DNA of 7,097 nucleotides, from assembly GCA_947372005.1 (NCBI GenBank), contig CANBRV010000116.1, positions 1-7,097 of the forward strand, in the 5' to 3' direction. Within the stretch, counting starts at the first letter, position 1. Each line of letters begins with the position of its first letter. The DNA comes from Comamonadaceae bacterium (GTDB lineage: Bacteria; Pseudomonadota; Gammaproteobacteria; Burkholderiales; Burkholderiaceae_C). Under the pieces are notes generated by a model. It saw only the letters and a list, made by a program, of their open reading frames with translations. It made no database searches and had not been told where the DNA came from. A program made the translations under genes and the position numbers. Shown piece after piece: positions 1 through 7,096 of this stretch.

Positions 1-1
1 G

Positions 2-223
2 GTGAGCGTAGACACCTCAGTTGCGCATTTAGCCGGGGCGCTTGGCAAGCCTGTGTATATTTTGCTTCACGCCAATAACGATTGGCGTTGGCTTTTAAAT
101 CGTAGCGATAGTGTGTGGTACCCCAGTGCAAAACTTTATCGGCAAGAGAAGATGTTTGAGTGGGATGGTGTGCTGGCTAGTTTGAGGGCGGATATAGAGA
201 GACATTTCGTTGGTGCTTCATAA
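2..223 (+). CDS. C-terminal end of a TPR/GT9-like glycosyltransferase (5' truncated by window edge)
   Basis: Only the last 73 residues are present. The first codon in the window, GTG, is probably an internal valine, so the true start lies upstream. The segment SVDTSVAHLAGALGKPV, then DWRWLL, then a WYPSAKLYRQ stretch matches the nucleotide-sugar-binding end of GT9-like (heptosyltransferase-fold) domains. In many Proteobacteria such domains are fused behind tetratricopeptide repeats. In that family the DTSxAHLAGALG stretch belongs to the C-terminal Rossmann-like half. The protein would be cytoplasmic and transfer a sugar to a glycan or protein, but donor and acceptor cannot be told from this fragment. 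It ends in TAA 30 bases before the pump adaptor gene on the same strand. No terminator is visible in that gap, so read-through into the pump genes is possible. TPR repeats, if any, lie outside the window. Confidence 0.75.
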   Translation: MSVDTSVAHLAGALGKPVYILLHANNDWRWLLNRSDSVWYPSAKLYRQEKMFEWDGVLASLRADIERHFVGAS

Positions 224-253
224 AAATTAACAACGGCTTCCTAGAATGACATC

Positions 254-2188
254 ATGAAAAAATCTTTTATTGCGATTGGACTTGCAAGCGTTGCCATTGT
301 TGGCGCAGGCACTTGGTGGTTGATGCAGAGCAAAACTGACGCGCCCACTTACAAAACTGCCAAGATTGAGCGCGGTAGTTTGCAAGCCACGGTGTCGGCT
401 AGTGGCGCAGTCAATCCGGTGACGCAAGTGTCGGTAGGTACGCAAATTTCTGGACAAATTAAAGAGCTCTATGCGGACTTCAACTCTGAAGTGAAAGCAG
501 GTCAATTGATAGCTCTTATTGATCCTGAAACCTACGAGTACCGTGTGCGCCAAGCCCAAGCCGATGTAGATGCGGCCAAAGCGGCACTGCTCATGCAACA
601 AGCAGGGCTATCGAAAGCTCGCGTAGATGCCGATTTTGCTCAGCGTGACGCGCTGCGTAAAAAGCAATTGGTAGAAAAACAGTTTATTGCAGCCAGCGAT
701 GCTGATAGTGCGGCTGCTGTGGCGGCTAGCTTATTTGAAAGCGTGAAAGTGGTTGAAGCACAAATCAAATCGGCAGTGGCAACGGTGGCTCAGCGCGAAG
801 CCTCACTGGCACAGGCTCGTATCGATTTAGAACGCACAAAAATCACTTCCCCCGTACGCGGTATTGTTATCAAACGCGCGATTGAAAAAGGTCAAACCGT
901 TGCAGCATCACTGCAAGCGCCTGAGTTGTTTGTGATTGCACAAAACCTGCGCGACATGCAAGTAGATGCCAGTATTGACGAGAGTGATGTGGGGCGCATT
1001 AAGAGTGGTCAGCGCGCCACGTTTACGGTGGATGCTTTTCCAGGGCAGACGTTTGAGGGCACAGTGAATCAAGTGCGCAAAGCGGCGCAAAACGTTGCGA
1101 ACGTGGTGACATATGTGGCGGTTGTTGGTTTTGCTAACAACGACGGACGTTTGCTACCCGGCATGACTGCCAATGTGCGTGTGGTGACAGATATGCGTGA
1201 GAACGTTCTCAAGATCCCCAACGCAGCTCTGCGCGTGAAGATTGCTGGCGTAGAGCCTGTCGCGCCAGCGAGTAGTCCTTCGCAAGCCCCAGTGCGCGGG
1301 GCTTCCAGCACATCTTTCTTGCTGAATTGGTTGCCGTCTGCTATGGCTCAACAAGGTGGGCAGGGTGGAGGGCAAAGCGCCCAGCGTGAACGTTTAATTT
1401 CTGAGCTTGCATTGACGACAGAGCAGCAAGCCAAATTGGATGTGGTCTTTAGCGAGATGCGTCCTAAATTTATGGCCATGCGTGATATGAGTGATACCGA
1501 GCGCGGCACTGCTCGAGAAAAGATCACGGCTGAGATGCGCGGAAAAATAAGCGGCTTTTTAACTGCCGAGCAAAAGATAAAGTATGCTGCCCTGCAGGCC
1601 ACGCCAGCTAACATTTCCAGAAGCACGCCTCCAACAAAGCCCAGCCCTTCTGACCTACAAGCTATCACCCCCCCCGCTGGCGGCGTTGCGCCTGCCATCA
1701 CGGGACAAGGTCCGCTGGTGGATGTGCGGAATCGCTTAGTGGCTGAGCTACAAATGCCGCAAGCACAGGCTGATAAGTTGGATGCCATCTATGCAGTCAA
1801 TCGTCCCAAATTTATGACGCTCCGAGATTTACCCGAAGCGGAACGCACTAGGGCGCGTGAGCGCATCAGTGCGGATATTCGTGCCCAAATCGAAACTATT
1901 TTGACACCTGCGCAAAAGCCTCGTTATGCGCAACTAGTGGCTGAGGCGGCTAGCCGCCAAGGCGCTAATTCTCGCGGGCGTATTTACTTGTTGGGTGCGG
2001 ATGGCAAGCCTGTGGCATACAACGTGCGGCTTGGCGTGACGGATGGCACCTCCACTGAGTTGATGATCATGCCCAATTCTCAGAGCGCGGACAAGTTAAT
2101 TGAAGGCGCGACGGTTATTACGGGTGTGAGCGTGGGTTCAGCAAGCACTGCCCCCAAAGCGCCTAGCGGTCCGCGGTTGCCTTTCTAA
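254..2188 (+). CDS. macA: MacA-like periplasmic adaptor of an ABC efflux pump, with tandem LTxxQ (Spy/CpxP-like) insert
   Basis: This is the periplasmic adaptor (membrane fusion protein) of a MacAB-type tripartite pump, linking the inner-membrane ABC transporter to a TolC-like channel. Residues 1-25 (MKKSFIAIGLASVAIVGAGT, then WWL) form an inner-membrane anchor. Residues 58-92 are the first lipoyl/barrel half and about 95-195 an Ala- and Gln-rich helical hairpin. Residues 195-230 are the second lipoyl half (TSPVRGIVIKR), and 231-332 the beta-barrel ending at IPNAALRVK. The membrane-proximal domain resumes at about 575 (GRIYLLGADGKPV, then LIEGATVITGV). Between them, residues about 334-574 are an insertion, which explains 644 residues against about 370-400 for usual MacA. 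The insert holds two 72-residue LTxxQ repeats, a signal-peptide-like stretch and Gly/Pro-rich linkers. The ATG at 254 is chosen for the anchor that follows it; no good ribosome binding site is visible. The ATPase gene starts 20 bases downstream. Substrate unknown. Confidence 0.9.
   Translation: MKKSFIAIGLASVAIVGAGTWWLMQSKTDAPTYKTAKIERGSLQATVSASGAVNPVTQVSVGTQISGQIKELYADFNSEVKAGQLIALIDPETYEYRVRQAQADVDAAKAALLMQQAGLSKARVDADFAQRDALRKKQLVEKQFIAASDADSAAAVAASLFESVKVVEAQIKSAVATVAQREASLAQARIDLERTKITSPVRGIVIKRAIEKGQTVAASLQAPELFVIAQNLRDMQVDASIDESDVGRIKSGQRATFTVDAFPGQTFEGTVNQVRKAAQNVANVVTYVAVVGFANNDGRLLPGMTANVRVVTDMRENVLKIPNAALRVKIAGVEPVAPASSPSQAPVRGASSTSFLLNWLPSAMAQQGGQGGGQSAQRERLISELALTTEQQAKLDVVFSEMRPKFMAMRDMSDTERGTAREKITAEMRGKISGFLTAEQKIKYAALQATPANISRSTPPTKPSPSDLQAITPPAGGVAPAITGQGPLVDVRNRLVAELQMPQAQADKLDAIYAVNRPKFMTLRDLPEAERTRARERISADIRAQIETILTPAQKPRYAQLVAEAASRQGANSRGRIYLLGADGKPVAYNVRLGVTDGTSTELMIMPNSQSADKLIEGATVITGVSVGSASTAPKAPSGPRLPF
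1385..1600 (+). repeat. LTxxQ unit 1 (Spy/CpxP-like helical repeat) within macA
   Basis: This encodes adaptor residues 378-449. The unit begins RERLISEL, has a first LTxxQ motif (LTTEQ, 387-391), then RPKFMAMRD (403-411), TERGTAREKI and a second LTxxQ motif (LTAEQ, 436-440), and ends near KYAALQA. Paired LTxxQ motifs around charged amphipathic helices are the hallmark of the Spy/CpxP family (LTXXQ family), periplasmic chaperone and stress-sensor proteins. It aligns without gaps to unit 2 at a constant offset of 114 residues, with about 33 of 72 positions identical by hand count. Confidence 0.8.
1668..1675 (+). repeat. Poly-C tract (C8) in the linker between the two macA repeats
   Basis: Eight consecutive C lie in codons for ITPP at adaptor residues 471-474. 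Loss of one C would bring in a TAG stop at 1737-1739, and gain of one C a TGA at 1744-1746. Either change would remove the second LTxxQ unit and the returning membrane-proximal strand. The tract is just long enough to be a candidate slippage site, but nothing here shows that it varies. Confidence 0.6.
1727..1942 (+). repeat. LTxxQ unit 2 (Spy/CpxP-like helical repeat) within macA
   Basis: This encodes adaptor residues 492-563, the second copy of the helical unit. It shares with unit 1 the blocks RPKFM..RD, ER..ARE+I.A..R..I, LT..QK..Y and L.A. The first LTxxQ motif has decayed to MPQAQ (501-505), while the second is intact as LTPAQ (550-554). The divergence between copies suggests an old duplication rather than a recent one, and argues against an assembly artefact. 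Confidence 0.8.
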
Positions 2189-2208
2189 GCTTTCGCACAC
2201 TGCACGCC

Positions 2209-2909
2209 ATGCCCTTGATTACGGCCACCAATCTCACCAAGACTTACGTCATGGGCGATCAAACGGTGCATGCCTTGCGCGGCGTGTCGCTGTCCATCGA
2301 GGAAGGTGATTTTGTCGCCATCATGGGTGCATCGGGGTCGGGAAAATCGACGCTCATGAATATCATGGGTTGCCTTGATTTGCCCAGTACGGGCGAGTAC
2401 CGATTAGCAGATGAAGCGGTAGAAGGCATGAGTTCGGACGACCTTGCCTCGATTCGCAATCGCCGTATTGGTTTTGTGTTTCAGCAGTTCAATTTGTTGC
2501 CGCGTACATCGGCGCTTGAAAACGTGGAACTACCCATGGTCTATGCAGGCATGAAAACCCCCGAGCGCAAAGCCAAAGCTATCGTGGCTTTGCAGAAGGT
2601 GGGCCTCGCTGAGCGCATGGGGCATACGCCCGCCGAGCTGTCAGGGGGGCAGCAGCAGCGGGTGGCAATTGCACGGGCACTGGTCAACAATCCGCAGCTG
2701 ATTTTGGCGGACGAACCCACAGGCGCACTGGATTCGCAAACCTCAGAAGACATCATGCGGCTTTTGACAGATTTAAATAACCAAGGCATGACTGTTGTAT
2801 TGGTCACGCATGAGGCCGACATTGCCGCATGGGCACGGCGCAAGATCGTGTTTAAAGATGGTTTGATGATTGAGGACGTGATGCAGGAGAACAAGCAAGA
2901 GGTTGTCCA

Positions 2910-2913
<4 letters not shown>
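2209..2913 (+). CDS. macB: MacB/LolD-type ABC transporter ATP-binding protein
   Basis: This is the cytoplasmic ATPase of the pump, equivalent to the N-terminal half of fused E. coli MacB and in the same family as LolD. All nucleotide-binding motifs are present in 234 residues: Walker A GASGSGKST (40-48), Q-loop at Q92-Q93, signature LSGGQQQ (144-150), Walker B LILADEP (164-170) with catalytic E169, D-loop ALD (173-175) and switch histidine H201. It should therefore be active. The opening ITATNLTKTY and the lid region FVFQQFNLLPRTSALENVELP are typical of this subfamily, which uses ATP to drive conformational change across the membrane instead of moving substrate through it. The ATG at 2209 gives the normal N-terminus, though no clear Shine-Dalgarno is seen; its closeness to the adaptor stop suggests co-expression. 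Its stop overlaps the permease start. The symbol is given for family: here MacB is split in two genes. Confidence 0.92.
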
Positions 2914-4145
<1,232 letters not shown>

Positions 4146-5261
4146 CTACAGAAGGACTAAATTGTCGCGGTGCACCATTTCGGGCTCGGCGGTGTAGCCG
4201 AGTAAGCGCTCAAATTCGGTTGATGTTTTTTTGCAGATGAGCCGCGCTTCGCTTGATGAATAGTTCGCCAGGCCACGTGCAATCGGGCTTCCAGCAGGAT
4301 CGCAAATCGCAATCACGTCGCCACGCGCGAAGTCACCCGTCACGCTGGTCATGCCAATAGGTAGCAAACTGACGCCATCACTCACGAGTTTTTTAGCTGC
4401 GCCAGCATCGACTAAGACAGAGCCACGCAGCTGCAAGTGATCAGCCATCCATTGCTTGCGAGCGTGTAGTTTTGGTTCGTCAGCAACAAAGAGCGTGCCG
4501 ATGGATTCACCTGCCACTAAGCGTTCTAGCACTTTGGGCTCGCGTCCCCATGCCACTACCGTTGAGCAGCCCGAGCTTGCCGCGCGTTTGGCTGCCAGCA
4601 CTTTGGTGAGCATCCCGCCTTTGCCAATGCTGCTACCAGCCCCGCCAGACATGGCTTCCAAGGAAGGATCGCCCGCGAGGGCTTGCCGGATAAGGGTTGC
4701 GCTTGAGTCTTTGCGTGGATCGGCGCTAAAAAGGCCTGCTTGGTCGGTCAGGATGATGAGGGCATCAGCTTCGACCAAATTGGCGACAAGTGCGCCTAGT
4801 GTGTCGTTGTCGCCAAATTTGATTTCGTCGTTCACAACCGTATCATTTTCGTTGATGACGGGCACGACTTTGTGTTTGAGCAGTGTGAGTAGGGTGGAGC
4901 GAGCGTTGAGATAGCGCTCGCGGTCGGCCAAATCAGCGTGCGTGAGCAACACCTGCGCACTGCGCGCGCCTGACTCGCGCAGGCAGCTCTCATACATTTG
5001 CACCAGTCCCATTTGCCCGACGGCTGCTGCTGCTTGTAACTCGTGAATCTCTTTGGGACGTACCGTCCAACCCAGGCGTTTCATGCCTTCGGCAATGGCG
5101 CCGCTGGAGACCATGATGACCTCTAGCCCTTTTGCGGTCAGGGCTGCGAGCTGCTCGCTCCAGGCACGAATCGCGGACTCGTCTAGGCCGCGTCCCTCGT
5201 TGGTGACGAGCGACGAGCCAACTTTGACAACAATACGTTTAACGGAAGCGAGGGTCGTCAT
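4146..5261 (-). CDS. proB: Glutamate 5-kinase (proline biosynthesis)
   Basis: ProB phosphorylates L-glutamate with ATP to gamma-glutamyl phosphate, the first step of proline synthesis, in the cytoplasm; ProA then acts on the product. With the start at 5261 the protein has 371 residues (E. coli ProB has 367). The amino-acid kinase domain shows KVGSSLVT (13-20), SSGAIAEG (52-59), NENDTV (137-142), FGDNDTL (149-155), TDQAGLFSADPR (172-183) and GKGGMLTK (213-220). A C-terminal PUA domain covers about 272-371. ATG at 5261 is preferred over the in-frame GTGs at 5267 and 5273: it gives the family N-terminus MTTLASVKRIVVKVGSS and has AGGTG nine bases upstream. It overlaps the end of obgE by 23 bases, so translation is likely coupled. 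ProB is commonly inhibited by proline, but this cannot be judged here. No proA is in the window. Confidence 0.95.
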   Translation of the reverse strand: MTTLASVKRIVVKVGSSLVTNEGRGLDESAIRAWSEQLAALTAKGLEVIMVSSGAIAEGMKRLGWTVRPKEIHELQAAAAVGQMGLVQMYESCLRESGARSAQVLLTHADLADRERYLNARSTLLTLLKHKVVPVINENDTVVNDEIKFGDNDTLGALVANLVEADALIILTDQAGLFSADPRKDSSATLIRQALAGDPSLEAMSGGAGSSIGKGGMLTKVLAAKRAASSGCSTVVAWGREPKVLERLVAGESIGTLFVADEPKLHARKQWMADHLQLRGSVLVDAGAAKKLVSDGVSLLPIGMTSVTGDFARGDVIAICDPAGSPIARGLANYSSSEARLICKKTSTEFERLLGYTAEPEMVHRDNLVLL

Positions 5262-6381
5262 AGTCACGCACACCTAGTTCTTTAGCGTCTTCTAGCTCGG
5301 TCACTACGGCAGGAGCATCCACAAAACGTGGATCGACGTACTCGGCAGGCTGGGTCGCTTCATGCAGCTTATGGATGTAGTTGAAGATGTCGCGAATCAA
5401 GCCTTCACAACCTTCGCGCGTCAGCGCAGAAATCTCAAACACGGGGCCTTTGTACTTAAAGCGCTTGATGAAGTCTTTGACCTTGGCGGCGCGCACTTCG
5501 CTGTCCACCATATCGAGTTTGTTCAGCACTAACCAGCGTGGCTTGTTGTACAAATCTTCGTCATATTTCTTGAGTTCGTTGACGATGGCTTTGGCTTGCT
5601 TGACGGCGTCCACACCATCGAATTGTTGTTCTTCGGGTGCAAAGTCCACAAGATGTAGCAGCAAGCGAGTGCGTGATAAATGCTTCAAAAACTGGTGACC
5701 AAGGCCTGCACCTTCAGCCGCACCTTCAATGAGGCCAGGCACATCTGCCACCACAAAGCTTTGCTCTGCGGCAACGCGTACCACACCCAAATTGGGATGC
5801 AGTGTCGTAAATGGATAGTCGGCAATTTTCGGGCGTGCGTTGCTAATCGCGGCAATCAAGGTTGATTTCCCGGCGTTAGGCATGCCCAGCAAGCCCACAT
5901 CGGCTAAGACTTTGAGCTCTAATTTGAGTGCTTTTTTCTCGCCTGGCCAGCCTGGGGTTTTTTGGCGGGGCGCGCGGTTAATGGCACTTTTAAAGCGCAT
6001 ATTGCCAAAGCCACCATCGCCGCCTTTGCAGATGCAAATTTTTTCGCCTGGCACAAGCATCTCATACAGCACGTCGCCTGTTTCAGCATCGGAGATGATC
6101 GTGCCTACAGGCATTTTTAAAATAATGTCGTCTGACGCAGCGCCAAACATATCGGAGCCCATACCGTTTTCGCCTTTTTTGGCTTCGTAGCGGCGGGAGT
6201 AACGGAAATCGATCAAGGTGTTGAGGTTGACGTCAGCCACGGCAAAAACCGAGCCGCCGCGTCCACCATCGCCACCATTGGGACCACCAAACTCTTTGTA
6301 TTTTTCATGACGAAACGAGACGCAGCCAGCTCCGCCGTCGCCTGCGACTACGTCAATATCTGCTTCGTCAATAAATTTCAT
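5239..6381 (-). CDS. obgE: Obg-family GTPase, ribosome assembly
   Basis: ObgE (CgtA) is an essential GTPase that binds the 50S subunit late in its assembly and links growth to the stringent response. The protein has 380 residues from ATG 6381. The glycine-rich Obg fold (1-158) opens MKFIDEADIDVVAGDGGAG and contains FGGPNGGDGGRGG and KGGDGGFGNMRFK. The G domain has G1 GMPNAGKST (166-174), the switch I stretch FTTLHPNLG (191-199), G3 DVPG (213-216), G4 NKLD (287-290) and G5 SAL (318-320). All residues needed for GTP binding are present. The C-terminus is short and ends YDDPRFR, without a long acidic tail. The reading frame extends 14 codons upstream, but the Obg family starts at MKFIDEA and the extra codons run into the terminator. 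No Shine-Dalgarno precedes the ATG. The end overlaps proB by 23 bases. Confidence 0.96.
   Translation of the reverse strand: MKFIDEADIDVVAGDGGAGCVSFRHEKYKEFGGPNGGDGGRGGSVFAVADVNLNTLIDFRYSRRYEAKKGENGMGSDMFGAASDDIILKMPVGTIISDAETGDVLYEMLVPGEKICICKGGDGGFGNMRFKSAINRAPRQKTPGWPGEKKALKLELKVLADVGLLGMPNAGKSTLIAAISNARPKIADYPFTTLHPNLGVVRVAAEQSFVVADVPGLIEGAAEGAGLGHQFLKHLSRTRLLLHLVDFAPEEQQFDGVDAVKQAKAIVNELKKYDEDLYNKPRWLVLNKLDMVDSEVRAAKVKDFIKRFKYKGPVFEISALTREGCEGLIRDIFNYIHKLHEATQPAEYVDPRFVDAPAVVTELEDAKELGVRDYDDPRFR
5271..5275 (-). promoter_or_regulatory. Ribosome binding site of proB (AGGTG)
   Basis: On the minus strand AGGTG lies nine bases before the ATG at 5261, inside the last codons of obgE. It sits only three bases from the GTG at 5267 and overlaps the GTG at 5273, so it supports the ATG start. 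Confidence 0.5.
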
Positions 6382-6394
6382 GGGGAATGTGTGT

Positions 6395-6423
6395 TTTAAG
6401 TAGCAATAAAAAAGCCCCGTCAA
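6395..6423 (-). promoter_or_regulatory. Possible obgE promoter overlapping the upstream terminator
   Basis: On the minus strand TTGACG (6423-6418, five of six matches to the -35 consensus) is followed after 17 bases by CTTAAA (6400-6395, three of six matches to -10). Transcription would start near 6388, leaving only about seven bases before the obgE ATG. The -35 lies in the loop and right arm of the terminator hairpin. The weak -10 keeps confidence low. Confidence 0.25.
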
Positions 6424-6437
6424 TGATAACGGGGCTT
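6405..6437 (-). terminator. Rho-independent terminator of rplU-rpmA
   Basis: In the minus-strand transcript AAGCCCCGT (6437-6429) pairs perfectly with ACGGGGCTT (6420-6412) around an eight-base loop. The T-rich run TTTTATT follows (to about 6405). The nine-base-pair, GC-rich stem with a T-run in the minus direction is a classic intrinsic terminator. It lies 27 bases past the rpmA stop and 24 bases before the obgE start, so obgE needs read-through or its own promoter. Confidence 0.9.
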
Positions 6438-6453
6438 CTTAGGTAACGCGAGC

Positions 6454-6470
6454 GCTTAAGAAGCTTAAGC
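6454..6470 (-). repeat. Inverted repeat at the rpmA stop, with tandem stop codons
   Basis: GCTTAAG and CTTAAGC (seven bases each, spacer of three) form a perfect inverted repeat that includes the rpmA stop codon TAA (6467-6465). A second in-frame TAA follows at 6458-6456. The hairpin lies just upstream of the main terminator and has no T-run of its own. It could protect the mRNA end, or could be chance. Confidence 0.5.
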
Positions 6471-6728
6471 GGCCACGGGTGTGATATCGACCATGTGCTT
6501 GTTCAAAGCACCGCGGTGCGCAAAGCTAACCGTGCCTGCAGCGAGTGCAAACAAAGTGTGGTCTTTGCCGATACCGACGTTGTTACCTGGGTGAAACTTG
6601 GTGCCACGTTGGCGAACGATGATGGCGCCGCCATCAACCACTTCGCCGCCGAAGCGCTTTACACCTAACATTTTTGGCTGGGAATCCCGGCCGTTTCGCG
6701 TGGAGCCGCCGCCTTTTTTCTGTGCCAT
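6465..6728 (-). CDS. rpmA: 50S ribosomal protein L27
   Basis: L27 is a component of the large ribosomal subunit whose flexible N-terminus reaches toward the peptidyl transferase centre and helps position tRNA. The 87-residue protein has the family pattern throughout: MAQKKGGGSTRNGRDS, LGVKRFGGEVV, IIVRQRGTKFHPG, NVGIGKDHTLFAL and VSFAHRGALNKH. The basic N-terminus is of the proteobacterial type without the cleaved extension found in Firmicutes. AAGGAG seven bases upstream of the ATG is the strongest ribosome binding site in the window, in line with high expression. The gene follows rplU after 15 bases and is co-transcribed with it. An intrinsic terminator lies just downstream. Confidence 0.98.
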   Translation of the reverse strand: MAQKKGGGSTRNGRDSQPKMLGVKRFGGEVVDGGAIIVRQRGTKFHPGNNVGIGKDHTLFALAAGTVSFAHRGALNKHMVDITPVAA

Positions 6729-6735
6729 GACCTAG

Positions 6736-6741
6736 CTCCTT
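6736..6741 (-). promoter_or_regulatory. Ribosome binding site of rpmA (AAGGAG)
   Basis: On the minus strand AAGGAG lies seven bases before the rpmA ATG, in the 15-base gap after rplU. Its near-perfect match to the Shine-Dalgarno consensus fixes the start codon. Confidence 0.85.
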
Positions 6742-6743
6742 GC

Positions 6744-7055
6744 TTATGCGTTCACGGAGTCGATAGACAACTCGGTGTAGTTTTGACGGTGCCCTTGGCG
6801 CTTTTGATAGTGCTTACGGCGGCGCATTTTGAAAATGCGGACCTTGTCGTGACGACCGTGAGAAATCACGGTGGTTTTGACCGTCGCGCCGCTTACCAAG
6901 GGCGTGCCTACTTTGAGAGAATCACCGCTGCCAACAGCGAGGACTTCAGTAATCACAACCTCTTGGCCAACGTCAGCAGCGATCTGTTCTACTTTAATTT
7001 TTTCACCAACAGCAACTTTGTATTGTTTGCCGCCAGTTTTTATGACTGCGTACAT
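6744..7055 (-). CDS. rplU: 50S ribosomal protein L21
   Basis: L21 is a 23S rRNA-binding protein of the large ribosomal subunit. The 103-residue product equals the E. coli length and shows the family blocks MYAVIKTGGKQYKV at the start, VGTPLVSGATV in the middle and the basic RRRKHYQKRQGHRQ segment near the C-terminus. The reading frame runs upstream to 7091, but the family start MYAVIKTGGKQ and an AAGG five bases before the ATG at 7055 mark the true start. It is the first gene of the rplU-rpmA unit. Its promoter is not recognisable in the 42 bases that remain and probably lies beyond the window. Confidence 0.98.
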   Translation of the reverse strand: MYAVIKTGGKQYKVAVGEKIKVEQIAADVGQEVVITEVLAVGSGDSLKVGTPLVSGATVKTTVISHGRHDKVRIFKMRRRKHYQKRQGHRQNYTELSIDSVNA

Positions 7056-7081
7056 ATGAACCTTAAGATTAAAAGATCTTC

Positions 7082-7096
7082 CCTGAACCATTCAGG
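7082..7096 (-). repeat. Small hairpin in the rplU leader, at the window edge
   Basis: CCTGAA and TTCAGG form a perfect six-base inverted repeat around a three-base loop, 27 bases upstream of the rplU start. A second small palindrome, AAGATCTT (7073-7080), follows closely. In the minus-strand transcript these are followed by TTTAAT, so a weak terminator- or leader-like structure is possible, but the window ends here. Confidence 0.35.

Larger units (their letters stand above)
1253..1975 (+). other. Insertion splitting the MacA membrane-proximal domain
   Basis: Residues about 334-574 of the adaptor have no counterpart in standard MacA. In the family, the barrel strand ending in IPxxALR is normally followed within a short loop by the strand that here reads GRIYLLGADGKPV. 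The order inside the insert is: a Pro/Ser/Ala linker (334-352); a hydrophobic stretch ending in SAMAQQ (354-367); a Gly/Gln linker (366-375); LTxxQ unit 1 (378-449); a Pro-rich linker containing a C8 tract (450-488); LTxxQ unit 2 (492-563); and a short tail into the returning strand. Boundaries are approximate because they rest on family memory, not an alignment. Confidence 0.75.

Noticed and set aside
1333..1342. GCCGTCTGCT, resembling the Neisseria DNA uptake sequence
   Set aside because: A partial match (8 of 10) found once. Real uptake sequences are frequent and exact, and the genes point to Burkholderiales.
1714..1721. GCTGGTGG, identical to the E. coli Chi sequence
   Set aside because: A single 8-mer in coding sequence is expected by chance, and Chi sequence differs between lineages.
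1348..1788. Open frame of 146 codons antisense to the macA insert
   Set aside because: I checked it because the insert is unusual. The sense frame keeps two homologous repeats at the amino-acid level, so sense is the coding strand, and the antisense product shows no family features.
4185..4202. Hairpin CTCGGC-GGTGTA-GCCGAG as a terminator for macB
   Set aside because: Only six base pairs, inside the proB coding region. The nearest T-run (4226-4232) is 23 bases away, too far for an intrinsic terminator.
4456..4914. Open frame of 152 codons on the plus strand inside proB
   Set aside because: Antisense to the conserved kinase domain, without a recognisable motif or convincing start signal.
6382..6423. 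A 14-codon N-terminal extension of obgE starting at 6423
   Set aside because: Obg proteins begin at MKFIDEA. The extra codons come from the terminator hairpin and its T-run and have no ribosome binding site.
7056..7091. A 12-codon N-terminal extension of rplU starting at 7091
   Set aside because: L21 begins MYAVIKTGGKQ, and an AAGG ribosome binding site stands just before that ATG. The extension only translates the leader hairpin.
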